Shown piece after piece: positions 34,064 through 44,044 of a stretch of 64,000 nucleotides of DNA. Position numbers and translations under genes: made by a program. Source of the DNA: JAZKBN01 sp040388605 (GTDB taxonomy: Bacteria; Bacteroidota; Bacteroidia; Cytophagales; Flexibacteraceae); assembly GCA_040388605.1 (NCBI GenBank), contig JAZKBN010000008.1, positions 1 to 64,000 on the forward strand. Direction: 5' to 3'. The notes beneath the pieces are model-generated. The model did not search any database. It was not told where the DNA came from and saw only the letters and a list, made by a program, of their open reading frames with translations. Every line of letters starts with the position of its first letter. Within the stretch, counting starts at the first letter, position 1.

Positions 34064-37000
34064 ATGAAAAAGCTTTTACAATCTGCTATTGTACTTTGTA
34101 TTGCCCTAAACTGCGGGTTGAGCCTTGCCGATGCAAATGCCGGCAACAAAGCAACAAACCGGATCACTGCAGGAATGCCGGTTGCGGGGAAAGAGTTCAA
34201 AAACTGGGGTGTTGCTGAATGGGTGAAAAGTACAATGTCCGTATTACACGTTTTAAAAACACAGGCATGCCCAACGCCGGTGTTAACAGCAGGGGGCCCT
34301 GTAAGTTTTTGCCAGGGCGACAGTGTAAAGCTTTCAACAAACGGTTTGTTTGGGGTAGTGAGCCTGGTTGCGGGTGATGGGCTTTCAATGATGTATAACG
34401 GCAGCATCAGTTATGCGAGCTTTAATAACCCAACAGCCATTGTTACAGATGCTGCAGGCAATATCTATGTTGCCGACAGGGCTAATAACGCAATCAGGAA
34501 AATAACAGCAACAGAAGTAAGCACTCTTGCCGGAGCCACTGCGAGCGGCTATACCAACGGAGTTGGCTCTGCTGCCCGATTCAACAACCCGGCAGGCATT
34601 ACAACAGGCCCCGATGGTAACCTTTATGTAACTGACTACGGCAACAACTGTATCAGGAAAGTTACACCTGACGGCTCTGTTACAACTTTTGCCGGTGATG
34701 GAAGCGCCGGTTATGCCGACGGCGCCGGAACAGCGGCCAAATTTAACCACCCCGTGGCGCTCGCATTTGATGCAGCCGGAACGCTCTTTGTGTCTGACGA
34801 AAAAAACAACCGAATACGCAAAATTCTGCCAAACGGAACAGTATCTACAGTAGCTGGCAGCATTGCCGGTTTTGCAGATGGTACAAGTGCAGTTGCAATG
34901 TTTAACTCCCCGGCAGGTTTGGCTTTTGATGCCGATGGCAACCTGTACGTTGCCGACGTGCAAAATAACCGTGTACGCCAAATAACGACTGACGGGACAG
35001 TAAGCACCTTTGCCGGCACGGGTACCGGTGGTAACTTAAACGGCTCAAGGTTTGCCGCAACCCTTAACAGGCCATTCGGTTTGGTGGTGGCACCCAACGG
35101 CACTGTTTACTTTACCGATACCTGGAACCAGCAGGTACGAAAAGTTACAAGGGCCGGGAAAGTGAGCGTGGTGGCCGGTTCAGGTAACTGGGGCTATACC
35201 AATGGCTACGGCGATTTGAGTTCTTTCAACTACCCGGCCGGCCTTGCTATAAACAGCAACGGCGAACTGCTGGTAGCCGACCAAAACAATAACCGCATTC
35301 GTAAAGTAGTGCCCGCTGAAGCCGATGAAATAATTTGGTCAGACGGAGCTAATGCCAACACCGGTACTGTTACTGTAAAAGTGAGCGGCACTTATTCTGT
35401 AAGAACCGTTTCAGGTACCTGCACCTCTGATGCTGCGGAAGCAATTACTGTTTCAGTAACTAACCGCCCGGCAATACCTTTAATTACGGCATCGGGTCCG
35501 GTTGTAAGGGTATGTGAGCCGGTAACACTTACTGCCACTGCTGCAGAAAGGTACCTTTGGAACAACGGGGAAACAACCCAAAGTATTACGCCTTCAGTTT
35601 CAGGTAATTATTCATTGATGGCAATAGCAGGTTCATGCACCTCACTCAGCAGCGTTCCGGTTGAGGTGTCTTATAAATTTCCTGCTCTTTCAGTAAGTGC
35701 CAGCGGTCCGCTCACTTTTTGTGAAGGAGGCTCGGTTTCACTTAGTGCGCCTGATGAAGTTTACGATGTAAAATGGTTTGCAGGTAAAGGCAATGGAAGC
35801 AGAGCCATTAACGGTGCTTTATCCGAAGCAACTTTCACAGCACCCTTTGGTGTTTGTTATGATATGTCAGGTAATATTTTTGTGGCTGAGAATGACAAAG
35901 TTCGAAAAATTTCGCCACAGGGAATTGTAAGTACAATCGAGCAAGCTTTTTATAATCTTCCACATAATATTCGCTATAATAATACAGACGGAAACCTGTA
36001 TGTTGTTACTGGTTATGGGGTCAATAAGCTTACAGTAAGTGGTCAATGGCTTGCCGGAAATCTTGCCTCAGGAGATTCTCCATACGATATTGCATTCGAT
36101 AATATCCGCGGATATATTTATATATCTAATGATTATTACCATTCAATAATAAGATATAAAAACGATTGGACAGGCCGTACAGTGCTTGCCGGCAGTGGCT
36201 GGGGTTCCGGTTATGCTGAAGGTACAGGCAGCGCTGCCAGGTTTTACAAACCATCGGGTATGGTGCTTGATGCGGCAGGAAATATTATTGTTGCAGATAG
36301 GGGTAATAAGCGCATTCGAAAAATAACACCGGGCGGAGTGGTAAGCACACTTGCAGGCTTCGGTGTTACAGGAACCGAAGACGGCCCTGCAGCAACAGCC
36401 CGATTTACAGATCCGGTGTCGGTTACCATAGATGCCAACGGTGTTATTTTTGTAAGCGATGGTAACCGCATTCGCAAAATTTCAACTGACGGGTATGTAA
36501 GCACCATTGCAGGGCAGGTGGAAAGCGGGTATGTTGAAGGCTTCGGCATGTCCGCAAAATTCAGCTCCCCGGTTGCTGTAGCCGCTGCAAGTCCCGGCAC
36601 ATTGTTTATTACTGATAAGGGTAATTTCAAAATAAGGACCATAAGTTTTACATCAAACGTTGACAGTTATATATGGTCTGATGGCTCAACCGGGAGAACA
36701 ATACAGACAAATGTTGCAGGCACCTATAGCTATAAGCTTGTTGCTGAGGGCTGCACATCTGCCTCAAGCTCCCCGGCACAAGTAAATCCTGTACCTGCCC
36801 CCGGTCGCCCTGTAATAACTGTTTCCTTCGGCATGCTTGATGCCGGCCCGGGCGGTGTAGGCTATGAATGGAGCAGGGACGGAATAATATTATACGGCCG
36901 CAGAACACAAACCATTCCGCCGCTGGGCGACGGCGCTTACCGTGTTTTCTATGTAACCGCAGAAGGCTGCTATTCCGACCATTCAGATCCCTTTATTATA

Positions 37001-37240
37001 ACCGGGAACGAAACCCTTATAAACACAGCAAGCCTCAGCTTAATGCCCAACCCTGCCGAAAGCACCCTGCGCATTAACGGGCTCAAACGCCAAAGCCCGG
37101 CAGAAATATACAGCCTTACCGGCCAAAAAGTGCTCAGCATACAAGCCCGCCCCGATACAGATATTGACCTGCAAAGCCTGAGCCCCGGCATTTACCAGGT
37201 GAAGGTTGCAGGGCGCACGCTCAGGCTGGTAAAAAACTGA
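34064..37240 (+). CDS. NHL-repeat surface protein with T9SS sorting domain
   Basis: A 1058-residue secreted protein. After the signal peptide (about residues 1-24) there is an Ig-like segment starting at CPTPVLTAGGPVSFCQGDSV. A first set of NHL repeats follows (about residues 100-415), with units of the form A-D-x-x-N-N-R-I-R-K-I ... V-S-T-x-A-G ... D-G ... A-x-F-N-x-P-x-G-L. Then come two Ig-like domains (about 420-565), a second NHL set (about 580-870) and a further Ig-like part. The type A T9SS sorting domain starts at LSLMPNPAESTLRING. Repeats of this kind form a beta-propeller for binding or adhesion. Each NHL set is long enough for one six-bladed propeller. Confidence 0.88.
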   Translation: MKKLLQSAIVLCIALNCGLSLADANAGNKATNRITAGMPVAGKEFKNWGVAEWVKSTMSVLHVLKTQACPTPVLTAGGPVSFCQGDSVKLSTNGLFGVVSLVAGDGLSMMYNGSISYASFNNPTAIVTDAAGNIYVADRANNAIRKITATEVSTLAGATASGYTNGVGSAARFNNPAGITTGPDGNLYVTDYGNNCIRKVTPDGSVTTFAGDGSAGYADGAGTAAKFNHPVALAFDAAGTLFVSDEKNNRIRKILPNGTVSTVAGSIAGFADGTSAVAMFNSPAGLAFDADGNLYVADVQNNRVRQITTDGTVSTFAGTGTGGNLNGSRFAATLNRPFGLVVAPNGTVYFTDTWNQQVRKVTRAGKVSVVAGSGNWGYTNGYGDLSSFNYPAGLAINSNGELLVADQNNNRIRKVVPAEADEIIWSDGANANTGTVTVKVSGTYSVRTVSGTCTSDAAEAITVSVTNRPAIPLITASGPVVRVCEPVTLTATAAERYLWNNGETTQSITPSVSGNYSLMAIAGSCTSLSSVPVEVSYKFPALSVSASGPLTFCEGGSVSLSAPDEVYDVKWFAGKGNGSRAINGALSEATFTAPFGVCYDMSGNIFVAENDKVRKISPQGIVSTIEQAFYNLPHNIRYNNTDGNLYVVTGYGVNKLTVSGQWLAGNLASGDSPYDIAFDNIRGYIYISNDYYHSIIRYKNDWTGRTVLAGSGWGSGYAEGTGSAARFYKPSGMVLDAAGNIIVADRGNKRIRKITPGGVVSTLAGFGVTGTEDGPAATARFTDPVSVTIDANGVIFVSDGNRIRKISTDGYVSTIAGQVESGYVEGFGMSAKFSSPVAVAAASPGTLFITDKGNFKIRTISFTSNVDSYIWSDGSTGRTIQTNVAGTYSYKLVAEGCTSASSSPAQVNPVPAPGRPVITVSFGMLDAGPGGVGYEWSRDGIILYGRRTQTIPPLGDGAYRVFYVTAEGCYSDHSDPFIITGNETLINTASLSLMPNPAESTLRINGLKRQSPAEIYSLTGQKVLSIQARPDTDIDLQSLSPGIYQVKVAGRTLRLVKN

Positions 37241-37269
37241 TTTTGATATTTATTGCACAATTGAATTTG

Positions 37270-37304
37270 AACAGGGCCGGGTTTTTCGGTCCTGTTTTAT
37301 TTTT
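37270..37304 (+). terminator. Rho-independent terminator of the NHL gene
   Basis: Stem AACAGGGCC / GGTCCTGTT with a 9-base loop and a TTTATTTTT tail, 30 bp after the NHL-protein stop codon. Confidence 0.75.
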
Positions 37305-37384
37305 ATGGAAAGCCCATAATTCGCATTCCCCCAATTCCGCCCTGCTTTTTCCTATCTTGCCGAAAATAACAATTAACCCGGCAA

Positions 37385-40300
37385 TTGGCTCCAACCTCCT
37401 CTTTTTTTCGCCGACAATACCTGCTCTTTTATGCAAGCCTGCTGCTCTTTATTCCGGCGGCCTTGCTGCGGAGCTGTGAGAACAACATGCCCGCCCCCGG
37501 GCATAACGGTATTGCAGCCAATATACAGGCGCAGCTGCAATCTGATTTAAGCCCCTTACCCTATATTGCCCGCGAAGCCCTCGACAGGATTCGCAAAGAT
37601 CCCCGGCATCCTTTTACCGCTATTGAAGGCATACCCAATACCTTGCCCCTGGTGGTGCGGCAAAACGGAACCCTGCTTTGCTGGAGCAGCACATTGCCCT
37701 TTCCGGCAGAAAACCTGCCCGAAGGTGCTTTTGCACGCAAAACCATGCTCATGCGCAACAATAAGGTTTTGCTCGCACGTCATACCGATACCCTGAACGG
37801 CAAGCCTGCCGAAGTTTTGGTGCTGCTGCCGCTGTACCGCAGGTACGGCATTTTAAACGATTGGCTGAAGCCGCATTGGTATTATCCTGCCCTTTCAGGC
37901 CTCATACTCAGCGACAGGCACAGCCCCGAGCCTGATTTTAATATCAGCGATGCCGCCGGCACTTTCCTCTTCTCGGTAGAATTCCCGGCAGAATATGACA
38001 GGGAATCTACATCAGACAGCAATGTAAGGCTTATATGGCTTTGGCTCATGGGCTTGGGCATGCTGCTGTTCAGCGCCTTTGTATTAACAGATGTGCACCG
38101 GTATTTTTTCAGGCGCAGGAAAATTTTGGCAGGCCTTGCCGTTTTATTCAGCAGCCTGGTGGCCCTGCGCATGCTCATGCTGTGGTATGGCTTCCCGTTC
38201 AGAACCGTACCCTATATTCTCTTCGACCCGAAATTCTATGGCGGCGATTTCCTGAACCCCTCGCTCGGCGATTTACTGATTTCGGTGCTTATGATGGCCG
38301 TTATGGCCGGCTATATTTTCAGGCTGGTACCTGATACCGGGCAGTTCCGCCGGCTCCCGCTGCTGAATGCAAAACGCAGGGCCATATTGGGCATGTGTGT
38401 AACCGTTTTCAGCCACCTGGTTATTTTCGGGCTGTTCAGGCTGTTGCGCACCCTCTTTTTCAGCGAGCAATGGACCCTCGATATTGCTGCCGGGCTGCAC
38501 CTGAACCTGTTTAAAGCTGTATCGCTGCTTATATTCATACTGCTTTCATTCACCTGCTTTTTTCTTACCCATACCTGCATCCTTATTTTTCTCAAGCTTT
38601 CGCCCGAAGCTAAAAACCAGGTTTTTAATGCTGCGGCAGGCACCCTTGTATTCAGCATAATCACCGGCATTTTCGGGGAGTTTCACCCGGCATTATTGCT
38701 TTGCAATTTGGCATGCTGCGGCCTGGCCACTGCCTTCAGGCTGCCGCGCAGGCTCAGGGAACAGAAATACCAGGGCTATTCTTACCTGTTTGTTTGCGCG
38801 CTGGCCTGCTCTTTTACCGGCGCTTATGCGCTCAGGAATTACGAGGCGTCTGAATCTATGGAGGCGCGCAGGCGTTTTGCCGCACAGCTTATTACCGATA
38901 ACGATGCACCCGCCGAGCTCCTGCTCAACGAGATGGCACAGCATATTAAAGCCGACGAATTTATTCGCAGCCGCATGCTCAACCCCTTCGATAACAAAGA
39001 TGCCGTTTGGCAGAAAATTCGGAAGGCTTACATTGATGCCTATTTCCGCAGGTACGATGTGCAGGTGAGCATATTTAATTCGGCAGGGCAAAATGTGAGT
39101 CCTGAGCCGGGTAACCCCGATTACGGCAGTCTTTTAGCCGCCTACAACCGCCCGGAAACCAAAACCAAATACCCCGGCATTGTATTCCTGAACCGCTCTG
39201 AAAGAAATATTTTTAAACGTTACCTCTGCTTTGTGCCCCTGGCCGACGGCAGGCAAAGCCCCGGCTTTATTGTGATTGACCTGAAGCTGAAAAAAATTAT
39301 TCCCGGCAACGTATATCCCGAGCTCCTGGTAGATAAGCGCCTGGTGCCCCCCTTCCAAAGCCGCGATTTCAGCTACGCCATTTACGACGGGCGCAAGCTG
39401 ATTTATAATTTCGGGAGCTATAATTATGAGCGCAATTTCCCGGCTGTATTGCAATCAGACGAAGACCTGTACAGCAGGGGCATAGTACATTCCGGCTTCA
39501 GGCACCTGGCCCTGCGCGAAAGCGGTGGCAGGCTGGTGGTGGTTTCTTCGGAAACGTATTCGCTCAAGAGCTTATCGGCCAACTTCAGCTTCCTGTTCCT
39601 TACGCTCATATTTTTCGTGATATGCTTTATTGCCGCCTATATTTTCAGGAAGCGGCTCGATGATGTGCACCTTACACTGGCTACCAAGATCAGGATATTC
39701 CTGAACGCGGCATCGCTGCTGCCCATTATTACCGTTTGCCTGCTTGCCCTCAGCGTAATGAGCAGCAGCTACAGAAACGATCTTGAAGCTGATTTTGTAA
39801 AGCGCACCGAGGAGCTCAGCGAGCACCTGGCACCTGCCGCAGAAAAATACCTGATGGGCGAGCTCAGCATGAGCCTGCTGCAAAGTACGGTTTCGCAGGT
39901 ATCACGGTACAGTGGCTTAGATGTGAACCTGTTCAGCCCAACCGGCTTGCTTATTTGCAGCAGCAGGCCCATGATTTATGAGCGCGGGCTGCTTTCCGAT
40001 TTGGCCAACCCCGAGGCTATGGCACGCCTCACCGAGCAGCGCCAGCACAGCGTGTTGTTGGCCGAAGCTGCGGGTTTGCTCGAATATAAATCGGCCTACG
40101 TAGTACTGCGCAGCGCTGAAACCGGGAAGCAGGCCGGCATTATGAGCATACCCTTCTTTGAATCTGATACCGAGCTCAACCACCAGATAACAGATGTGGT
40201 GAGCAGCCTGCTCATAATTTTCACGGCTATATTCATTGTCTTTTTGGCGCTCAGCTATTATGCTTCGCAGCAATTGGTGGTGCCTTTAAAGCTGATAACC

Positions 40301-41128
40301 GCACGCCTGCGTCGTACCGCTACCGGTAAGGCAAGGCCAATGGAGTGGAACAGCAAAGATGAAATAGGCATGCTGGCCGAAGAATACAACCGCATGCTGA
40401 CCAAGCTTGAAAAGAGCCGCGAAGCTTTGAGCCGCTCAGAAAAAGAATCGGCATGGCGGGAAATGGCGCAGCAGGTAGCGCATGAAATTAAGAACCCGCT
40501 TACGCCCATGAAGCTCACTTTGCAGCATTTGCAAAAGCTGGTACAGCGCGGCAGCGATTTAAAGGCCCCCGTTGAAAGGTCTATTGCCACTTTGCTCGCC
40601 CAGGTAGATACCCTCAACGATATAGCCACGGGTTTCAGCACATTCGCTAAAATGCCTGTACCGCGTAACGAGGTGGTAGACCTTGCCGAAGTTTTGCGCA
40701 ACTCGGCCAACCTGCACCAGAATAACCAGGAAATTGACCTTGAAACTGCCATAGGCGCAGAGCCGGCTTACGTGCGCGGCGATGCCCGCCTGCTGAGCCG
40801 CATTTTTATGAACCTGATCCTGAACGCCATACAATCAGTTCCGCCGGAACGCAGGCCGCATATTAAAGTGGAGCTGCACCGCGGCAACCTGACTGTAAAG
40901 GCCCTCGTGAGCGATAACGGCTCGGGCATTCCCGACGAGCTGAGCGGGAAAATATTTATGCCCAATTTCAGCACCAAAACTGCCGGGGCAGGCATTGGGC
41001 TCGCGGTAGCGCGCAGGGGCATTACCCAATTAGGCGGCCGCATTTGGTTCGATACCGAGCCCGATAAAGGCACCACTTTTTTCGTGGAAATGAAATTGTT
41101 GGAAGAGAAAAAGAACGATGAAGCCTGA
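37385..41128 (+). CDS. Large orphan NtrY-like sensor histidine kinase
   Basis: A 1247-residue membrane sensor kinase. It begins, probably at a TTG, just before the first transmembrane helix (YLLFYASLLLFIPAALL). A periplasmic segment of about 170 residues, a block of several transmembrane helices (about 215-485), a second extracytoplasmic sensor part and further helices near 745 and 935-955 follow. Then come a HAMP-like region (about 960-1015), the phosphoacceptor His1033 in QQVAHEIKNPLTPMKL, and a HATPase domain with NLILNAIQS (1143-1151), DNGSGIP and GAGIGLAVAR. The HEIKNPLTP form is that of NtrY-type kinases. No response regulator gene is next to it, so its partner is elsewhere. A second start at a Met near residue 35 would lose the first helix. 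Confidence 0.88.
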   Translation: MAPTSSFFRRQYLLFYASLLLFIPAALLRSCENNMPAPGHNGIAANIQAQLQSDLSPLPYIAREALDRIRKDPRHPFTAIEGIPNTLPLVVRQNGTLLCWSSTLPFPAENLPEGAFARKTMLMRNNKVLLARHTDTLNGKPAEVLVLLPLYRRYGILNDWLKPHWYYPALSGLILSDRHSPEPDFNISDAAGTFLFSVEFPAEYDRESTSDSNVRLIWLWLMGLGMLLFSAFVLTDVHRYFFRRRKILAGLAVLFSSLVALRMLMLWYGFPFRTVPYILFDPKFYGGDFLNPSLGDLLISVLMMAVMAGYIFRLVPDTGQFRRLPLLNAKRRAILGMCVTVFSHLVIFGLFRLLRTLFFSEQWTLDIAAGLHLNLFKAVSLLIFILLSFTCFFLTHTCILIFLKLSPEAKNQVFNAAAGTLVFSIITGIFGEFHPALLLCNLACCGLATAFRLPRRLREQKYQGYSYLFVCALACSFTGAYALRNYEASESMEARRRFAAQLITDNDAPAELLLNEMAQHIKADEFIRSRMLNPFDNKDAVWQKIRKAYIDAYFRRYDVQVSIFNSAGQNVSPEPGNPDYGSLLAAYNRPETKTKYPGIVFLNRSERNIFKRYLCFVPLADGRQSPGFIVIDLKLKKIIPGNVYPELLVDKRLVPPFQSRDFSYAIYDGRKLIYNFGSYNYERNFPAVLQSDEDLYSRGIVHSGFRHLALRESGGRLVVVSSETYSLKSLSANFSFLFLTLIFFVICFIAAYIFRKRLDDVHLTLATKIRIFLNAASLLPIITVCLLALSVMSSSYRNDLEADFVKRTEELSEHLAPAAEKYLMGELSMSLLQSTVSQVSRYSGLDVNLFSPTGLLICSSRPMIYERGLLSDLANPEAMARLTEQRQHSVLLAEAAGLLEYKSAYVVLRSAETGKQAGIMSIPFFESDTELNHQITDVVSSLLIIFTAIFIVFLALSYYASQQLVVPLKLITARLRRTATGKARPMEWNSKDEIGMLAEEYNRMLTKLEKSREALSRSEKESAWREMAQQVAHEIKNPLTPMKLTLQHLQKLVQRGSDLKAPVERSIATLLAQVDTLNDIATGFSTFAKMPVPRNEVVDLAEVLRNSANLHQNNQEIDLETAIGAEPAYVRGDARLLSRIFMNLILNAIQSVPPERRPHIKVELHRGNLTVKALVSDNGSGIPDELSGKIFMPNFSTKTAGAGIGLAVARRGITQLGGRIWFDTEPDKGTTFFVEMKLLEEKKNDEA

Positions 41129-41206
41129 TGCCTGTGAAATTGCTTTTTATTGTATTCCTGAATTTTGTAGTATTGGTCCGTAATCACTTTCAGCAATTTG
41201 ATTGAT

Positions 41207-41782
41207 ATGCGAAAACTAAAATTACAGATTCAAATGTCGCTTGACGGCTTTGTAGCCGGACCTAATGGCGAGCTTGATTGGATGTGGGCAGATAACGGTC
41301 AACTGGATGAAAACCAATCTATTTTAATAAAAGCAATTGAGCTGGCCGACAGCTGCGATACTATTCTGATGGGCCGCAAAATGACCCGCGAATTTATTGA
41401 CTACTGGGAAAACGTAGTGGATAACCAACCCGACAGCCCCGAACAGGCCCTGGCCCAACGCATGGTGAATATGCCAAAGATAGTTTTCAGCCGCACCCAA
41501 ACCAACATTAAAGGCAGGAACCTGGAAACTGAAAACGGCGACCTTGCCACGGCAATACAGGCCCTTAAAAATGAGCCGGGCAAAGATATTATGGTTTACG
41601 GCGGGGCTAATTTTGTAAGCTCGCTCATTAGCCTCAATCTTATTGACGAATATTATATTTTCATCTGCCCGGTTGCAATCGGTAAGGGGCTTTCAATTTT
41701 CAGTGACCTAAAACTGCTTAAGTCAGAGGGTTCAACTGTTTACAAAGGCGGGAAAATACTCAATAAGTACCTGCCGGTATAA
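41207..41782 (+). CDS. Dihydrofolate reductase-like (RibD C-terminal fold) protein
   Basis: A 191-residue protein of the DHFR-like RibD_C family. It has the usual LKLQIQMSLDGFVAGPNGEL start, DTILMGRKMT (NADPH-side helix), MVNMPKIVFSRT and the late YGGANFVSSLISLNLIDEYY segment. Family members are stand-alone reductases of mostly unknown substrate, often called YwjB/YyaP-like. The ATG at 41207 is preferred; a TTG nine bases upstream is in frame. It stands alone after the histidine kinase gene. Confidence 0.9.
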   Translation: MRKLKLQIQMSLDGFVAGPNGELDWMWADNGQLDENQSILIKAIELADSCDTILMGRKMTREFIDYWENVVDNQPDSPEQALAQRMVNMPKIVFSRTQTNIKGRNLETENGDLATAIQALKNEPGKDIMVYGGANFVSSLISLNLIDEYYIFICPVAIGKGLSIFSDLKLLKSEGSTVYKGGKILNKYLPV

Positions 41783-41851
41783 ATGCCTGCATTTCCGGCT
41801 TTGCTGTTAATAATGAGCCCAAACGGGCTTATACTATTCTGAACTGTTATT

Positions 41852-42136
41852 ATGGCTAACATTACCCGGTTATTATTTTCTGCTTTCATAGGCCTGCCCT
41901 TATGTTACGGCGGTTTCCTGCTGTTTATGAAACACAGGCTTGCCACCGAGCAGAAGTTTAAAATTTATATGTATTTAGGTATAGCCGGAATGGCGGTGGG
42001 TGCAATAATAGCTATCCCGCTGTTGCTTGTAATTTCGAATATAGCCCAGTCGATAGTAAACCTGGCCCTTACCCTGTTAATTTTAGGAGCCATTGTTTAT
42101 TTTGGTATGCGCTACCTGAAGAGTAAAAAAATATAA
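41852..42136 (+). CDS. Small three-helix membrane protein, unknown
   Basis: A 94-residue protein with three hydrophobic segments (about 5-25, 42-64, 66-86) and a basic tail (RYLKSKKI). I do not recognise a family. It follows the DHFR-like gene by 69 bp on the same strand and could be read with it. Being almost wholly hydrophobic with a normal ATG, it is likely real, though short. Confidence 0.6.
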   Translation: MANITRLLFSAFIGLPLCYGGFLLFMKHRLATEQKFKIYMYLGIAGMAVGAIIAIPLLLVISNIAQSIVNLALTLLILGAIVYFGMRYLKSKKI

Positions 42137-42174
42137 GGCCTAATAAAGCTGAGCTGCAATTAGTCAAGGCGTTT

Positions 42175-43221
42175 TCAGCTGCCTTTTGGTCCGCCGTATT
42201 TATTGCGGAGGTAAACAATGTATGCGGGTAAATTGCCTTTGAAGCGTTCCTCGAACTCTTTTTTAAACATGCTTTGCCGGAATTCATAAGTGCTGTAGCC
42301 AAGGAAGTAATTATTGTTCACAGAATCCGGCATGCCGCAAAAGCGTTCGGGATAAGAGAATTGCAGGGTATCGAGGCGGGAGAAAATGCTTTTCATAAGC
42401 GCAGCCTTAAATTTTGCTTTTTGAAAATCGGGCAGGATTTTAAAAGCAGCGCTGTTATACGTTGAATCGAGCTGCGTATAGCCACGGTGCAGGTGGGCCA
42501 TATAACGTTCACGATCTGTGCGTATATACTTATAGCGGTGCATTTTTTCGGAAGCGGGGCCGTATTTATGGGCAATAAAGAGGCGGGCGCCTTCGTCGGC
42601 AATAAAGTTGGCCAGGTTCTCGTTAAAATCGGTGCTGTCGGGCACAAAGACCCAGCCGTGGGTAAGCTCATGAATGATGAGGTTGGCAAGGCTGCCCGGT
42701 CCGCGTTGGAGCATGCTGCTGAGTACAGGCTCGGGCAGCCAGCCCAGGGTGCTGAAAGCGGCTACCTCGCCGGTTTCGGTTTCCAGGCCTTGGGCGCGCA
42801 GCTCGGCCTGTTCAGCCAGCAGGGCCTTGTTATTGAAAAAGCCTTTATAAGGGAAGCGGCCCACCACGGGGAAAGACCAGGTATAAGGCTGCATGCTGTA
42901 AGGCGCACAGGCCCTGAGCGTATGCATGAGCGGCCGGCCTTTTAAATCAAAAAAAGTGGTGTAAACGGCTTCGCTGTCGCCGAGTATGCCGAGGTTTTGG
43001 CGGGCGAAGCTCTTAATTTCGCCAACCATGCGCAGGCCTGTTTTGAGGCTGTCGGGGAAAGCAGGGTCAGAGAGGCATTCGGTTATGGGGCGGGTGTTGA
43101 GCAGCATGTGCGCCTCGCCGCGTGCCTGGCCTATGCCGTAGCTGAGCAGGTCGCGGAAAATGAAGGCGAGCAGGCAGAGGAAGAGCAGTAAGGCAAGGAG
43201 GATTTTTCGGCGGTTAGACAT
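42175..43221 (-). CDS. Predicted zinc aminopeptidase (PF10023-type)
   Basis: A 348-residue protein of the putative aminopeptidase family PF10023. An N-terminal membrane anchor (about residues 8-24) is followed by YGIGQARGEAHMLLNTRPI, a typical family start. The zinc motif HELTH (184-188) and the NENLANFIADEGA block (200-212), which gives the third ligand, are intact. The ATG at 43221 is used. It overlaps the stop of the upstream 276-residue gene by 8 bp, so the two may be translationally coupled. Substrates are not known. Confidence 0.88.
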   Translation of the reverse strand: MSNRRKILLALLLFLCLLAFIFRDLLSYGIGQARGEAHMLLNTRPITECLSDPAFPDSLKTGLRMVGEIKSFARQNLGILGDSEAVYTTFFDLKGRPLMHTLRACAPYSMQPYTWSFPVVGRFPYKGFFNNKALLAEQAELRAQGLETETGEVAAFSTLGWLPEPVLSSMLQRGPGSLANLIIHELTHGWVFVPDSTDFNENLANFIADEGARLFIAHKYGPASEKMHRYKYIRTDRERYMAHLHRGYTQLDSTYNSAAFKILPDFQKAKFKAALMKSIFSRLDTLQFSYPERFCGMPDSVNNNYFLGYSTYEFRQSMFKKEFEERFKGNLPAYIVYLRNKYGGPKGS

Positions 43222-44044
43222 CAATGTCGGCTTTGGCGATAGTGAGTTCCGTGCCATCCGTGTCGATTTCCCAAATACCTACGCGAACTTTTGAGTCGGC
43301 ACTTGTAAAACCGGCATCCTCCGGAGAAGTTAAATATACCAAGCGGGTAGAAATTGAATTCGGAAGCATTAGAGGTGGGTTTGTTTTGCCTGCAGCTTTA
43401 TATCCTGAACTGTAAGAATCAATAAAATCGCGGTACACACTTCGGTAAGATTCATCAGCTTTGTTCAAAAGTATTGTGTGCTTATTCAGGTAATCTGAAA
43501 AATTAAACCACTCGGCATAGTACAGGTCATTTGTGTTTTGGGAATGCCCCCCGCTATAATGCTGCAATACAGCAGCATTGGAATCAGGGATTTTCTTTTT
43601 AAGAAGTTCAAAGTTGGAGTTAAAAAAGTCGGCCCTGCCGGCAATAAGGAAGTATGCTTTAATTTGCTTATGCTCAGATACTGCATTTAACTTGTAGAAT
43701 ACCAAGCGCATAAGATCGGCAAATACCCTACATTTTTCCTCGAAATCGCCTGTGCGCTCAGATACCCACTTGTTTTCAAAAACCAAATCCACTTTGTACT
43801 CAAGGGCTTCGGCGCCTATTTTAACGGTGCTTATGTTTTCAACAACAAAATCGATTCTGCGCCTGGAAAAAGCAGGATGCGGGAACTCCGGCTTAAAATT
43901 ATCTTTACCACAAATATTAATATACTCCGATATGGGGAAAGCCATAAAGCCTTCCGAAAAAACAGCTTCCTTACCAATCACAATTTGATAATTAAGCCAA
44001 GATGTAACTGCGGCCGCATACTTGCCAATCTCGAAAGGAATCAT
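43214..44044 (-). CDS. Unknown protein, possible degenerate PD-(D/E)XK fold
   Basis: A 276-residue soluble protein that I do not recognise. The segment RRRIDFVVEN, followed about 18 residues later by DLVFENKW, resembles a PD-(D/E)XK core with Asp65 and Glu90-x-Lys92 as candidate site residues. The rest is a mix of helices and strands with many aromatic residues (FADLMRLVFYKLNAV, AYFLIAGRADFFNSNFELL). It overlaps the upstream 96-residue gene by 4 bp (ATGA) and the downstream aminopeptidase start by 8 bp. The sequence is AT-richer than its surroundings. A two-gene accessory unit with a nuclease-like part is an inference only. Confidence 0.7.
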   Translation of the reverse strand: MIPFEIGKYAAAVTSWLNYQIVIGKEAVFSEGFMAFPISEYINICGKDNFKPEFPHPAFSRRRIDFVVENISTVKIGAEALEYKVDLVFENKWVSERTGDFEEKCRVFADLMRLVFYKLNAVSEHKQIKAYFLIAGRADFFNSNFELLKKKIPDSNAAVLQHYSGGHSQNTNDLYYAEWFNFSDYLNKHTILLNKADESYRSVYRDFIDSYSSGYKAAGKTNPPLMLPNSISTRLVYLTSPEDAGFTSADSKVRVGIWEIDTDGTELTIAKADIDV

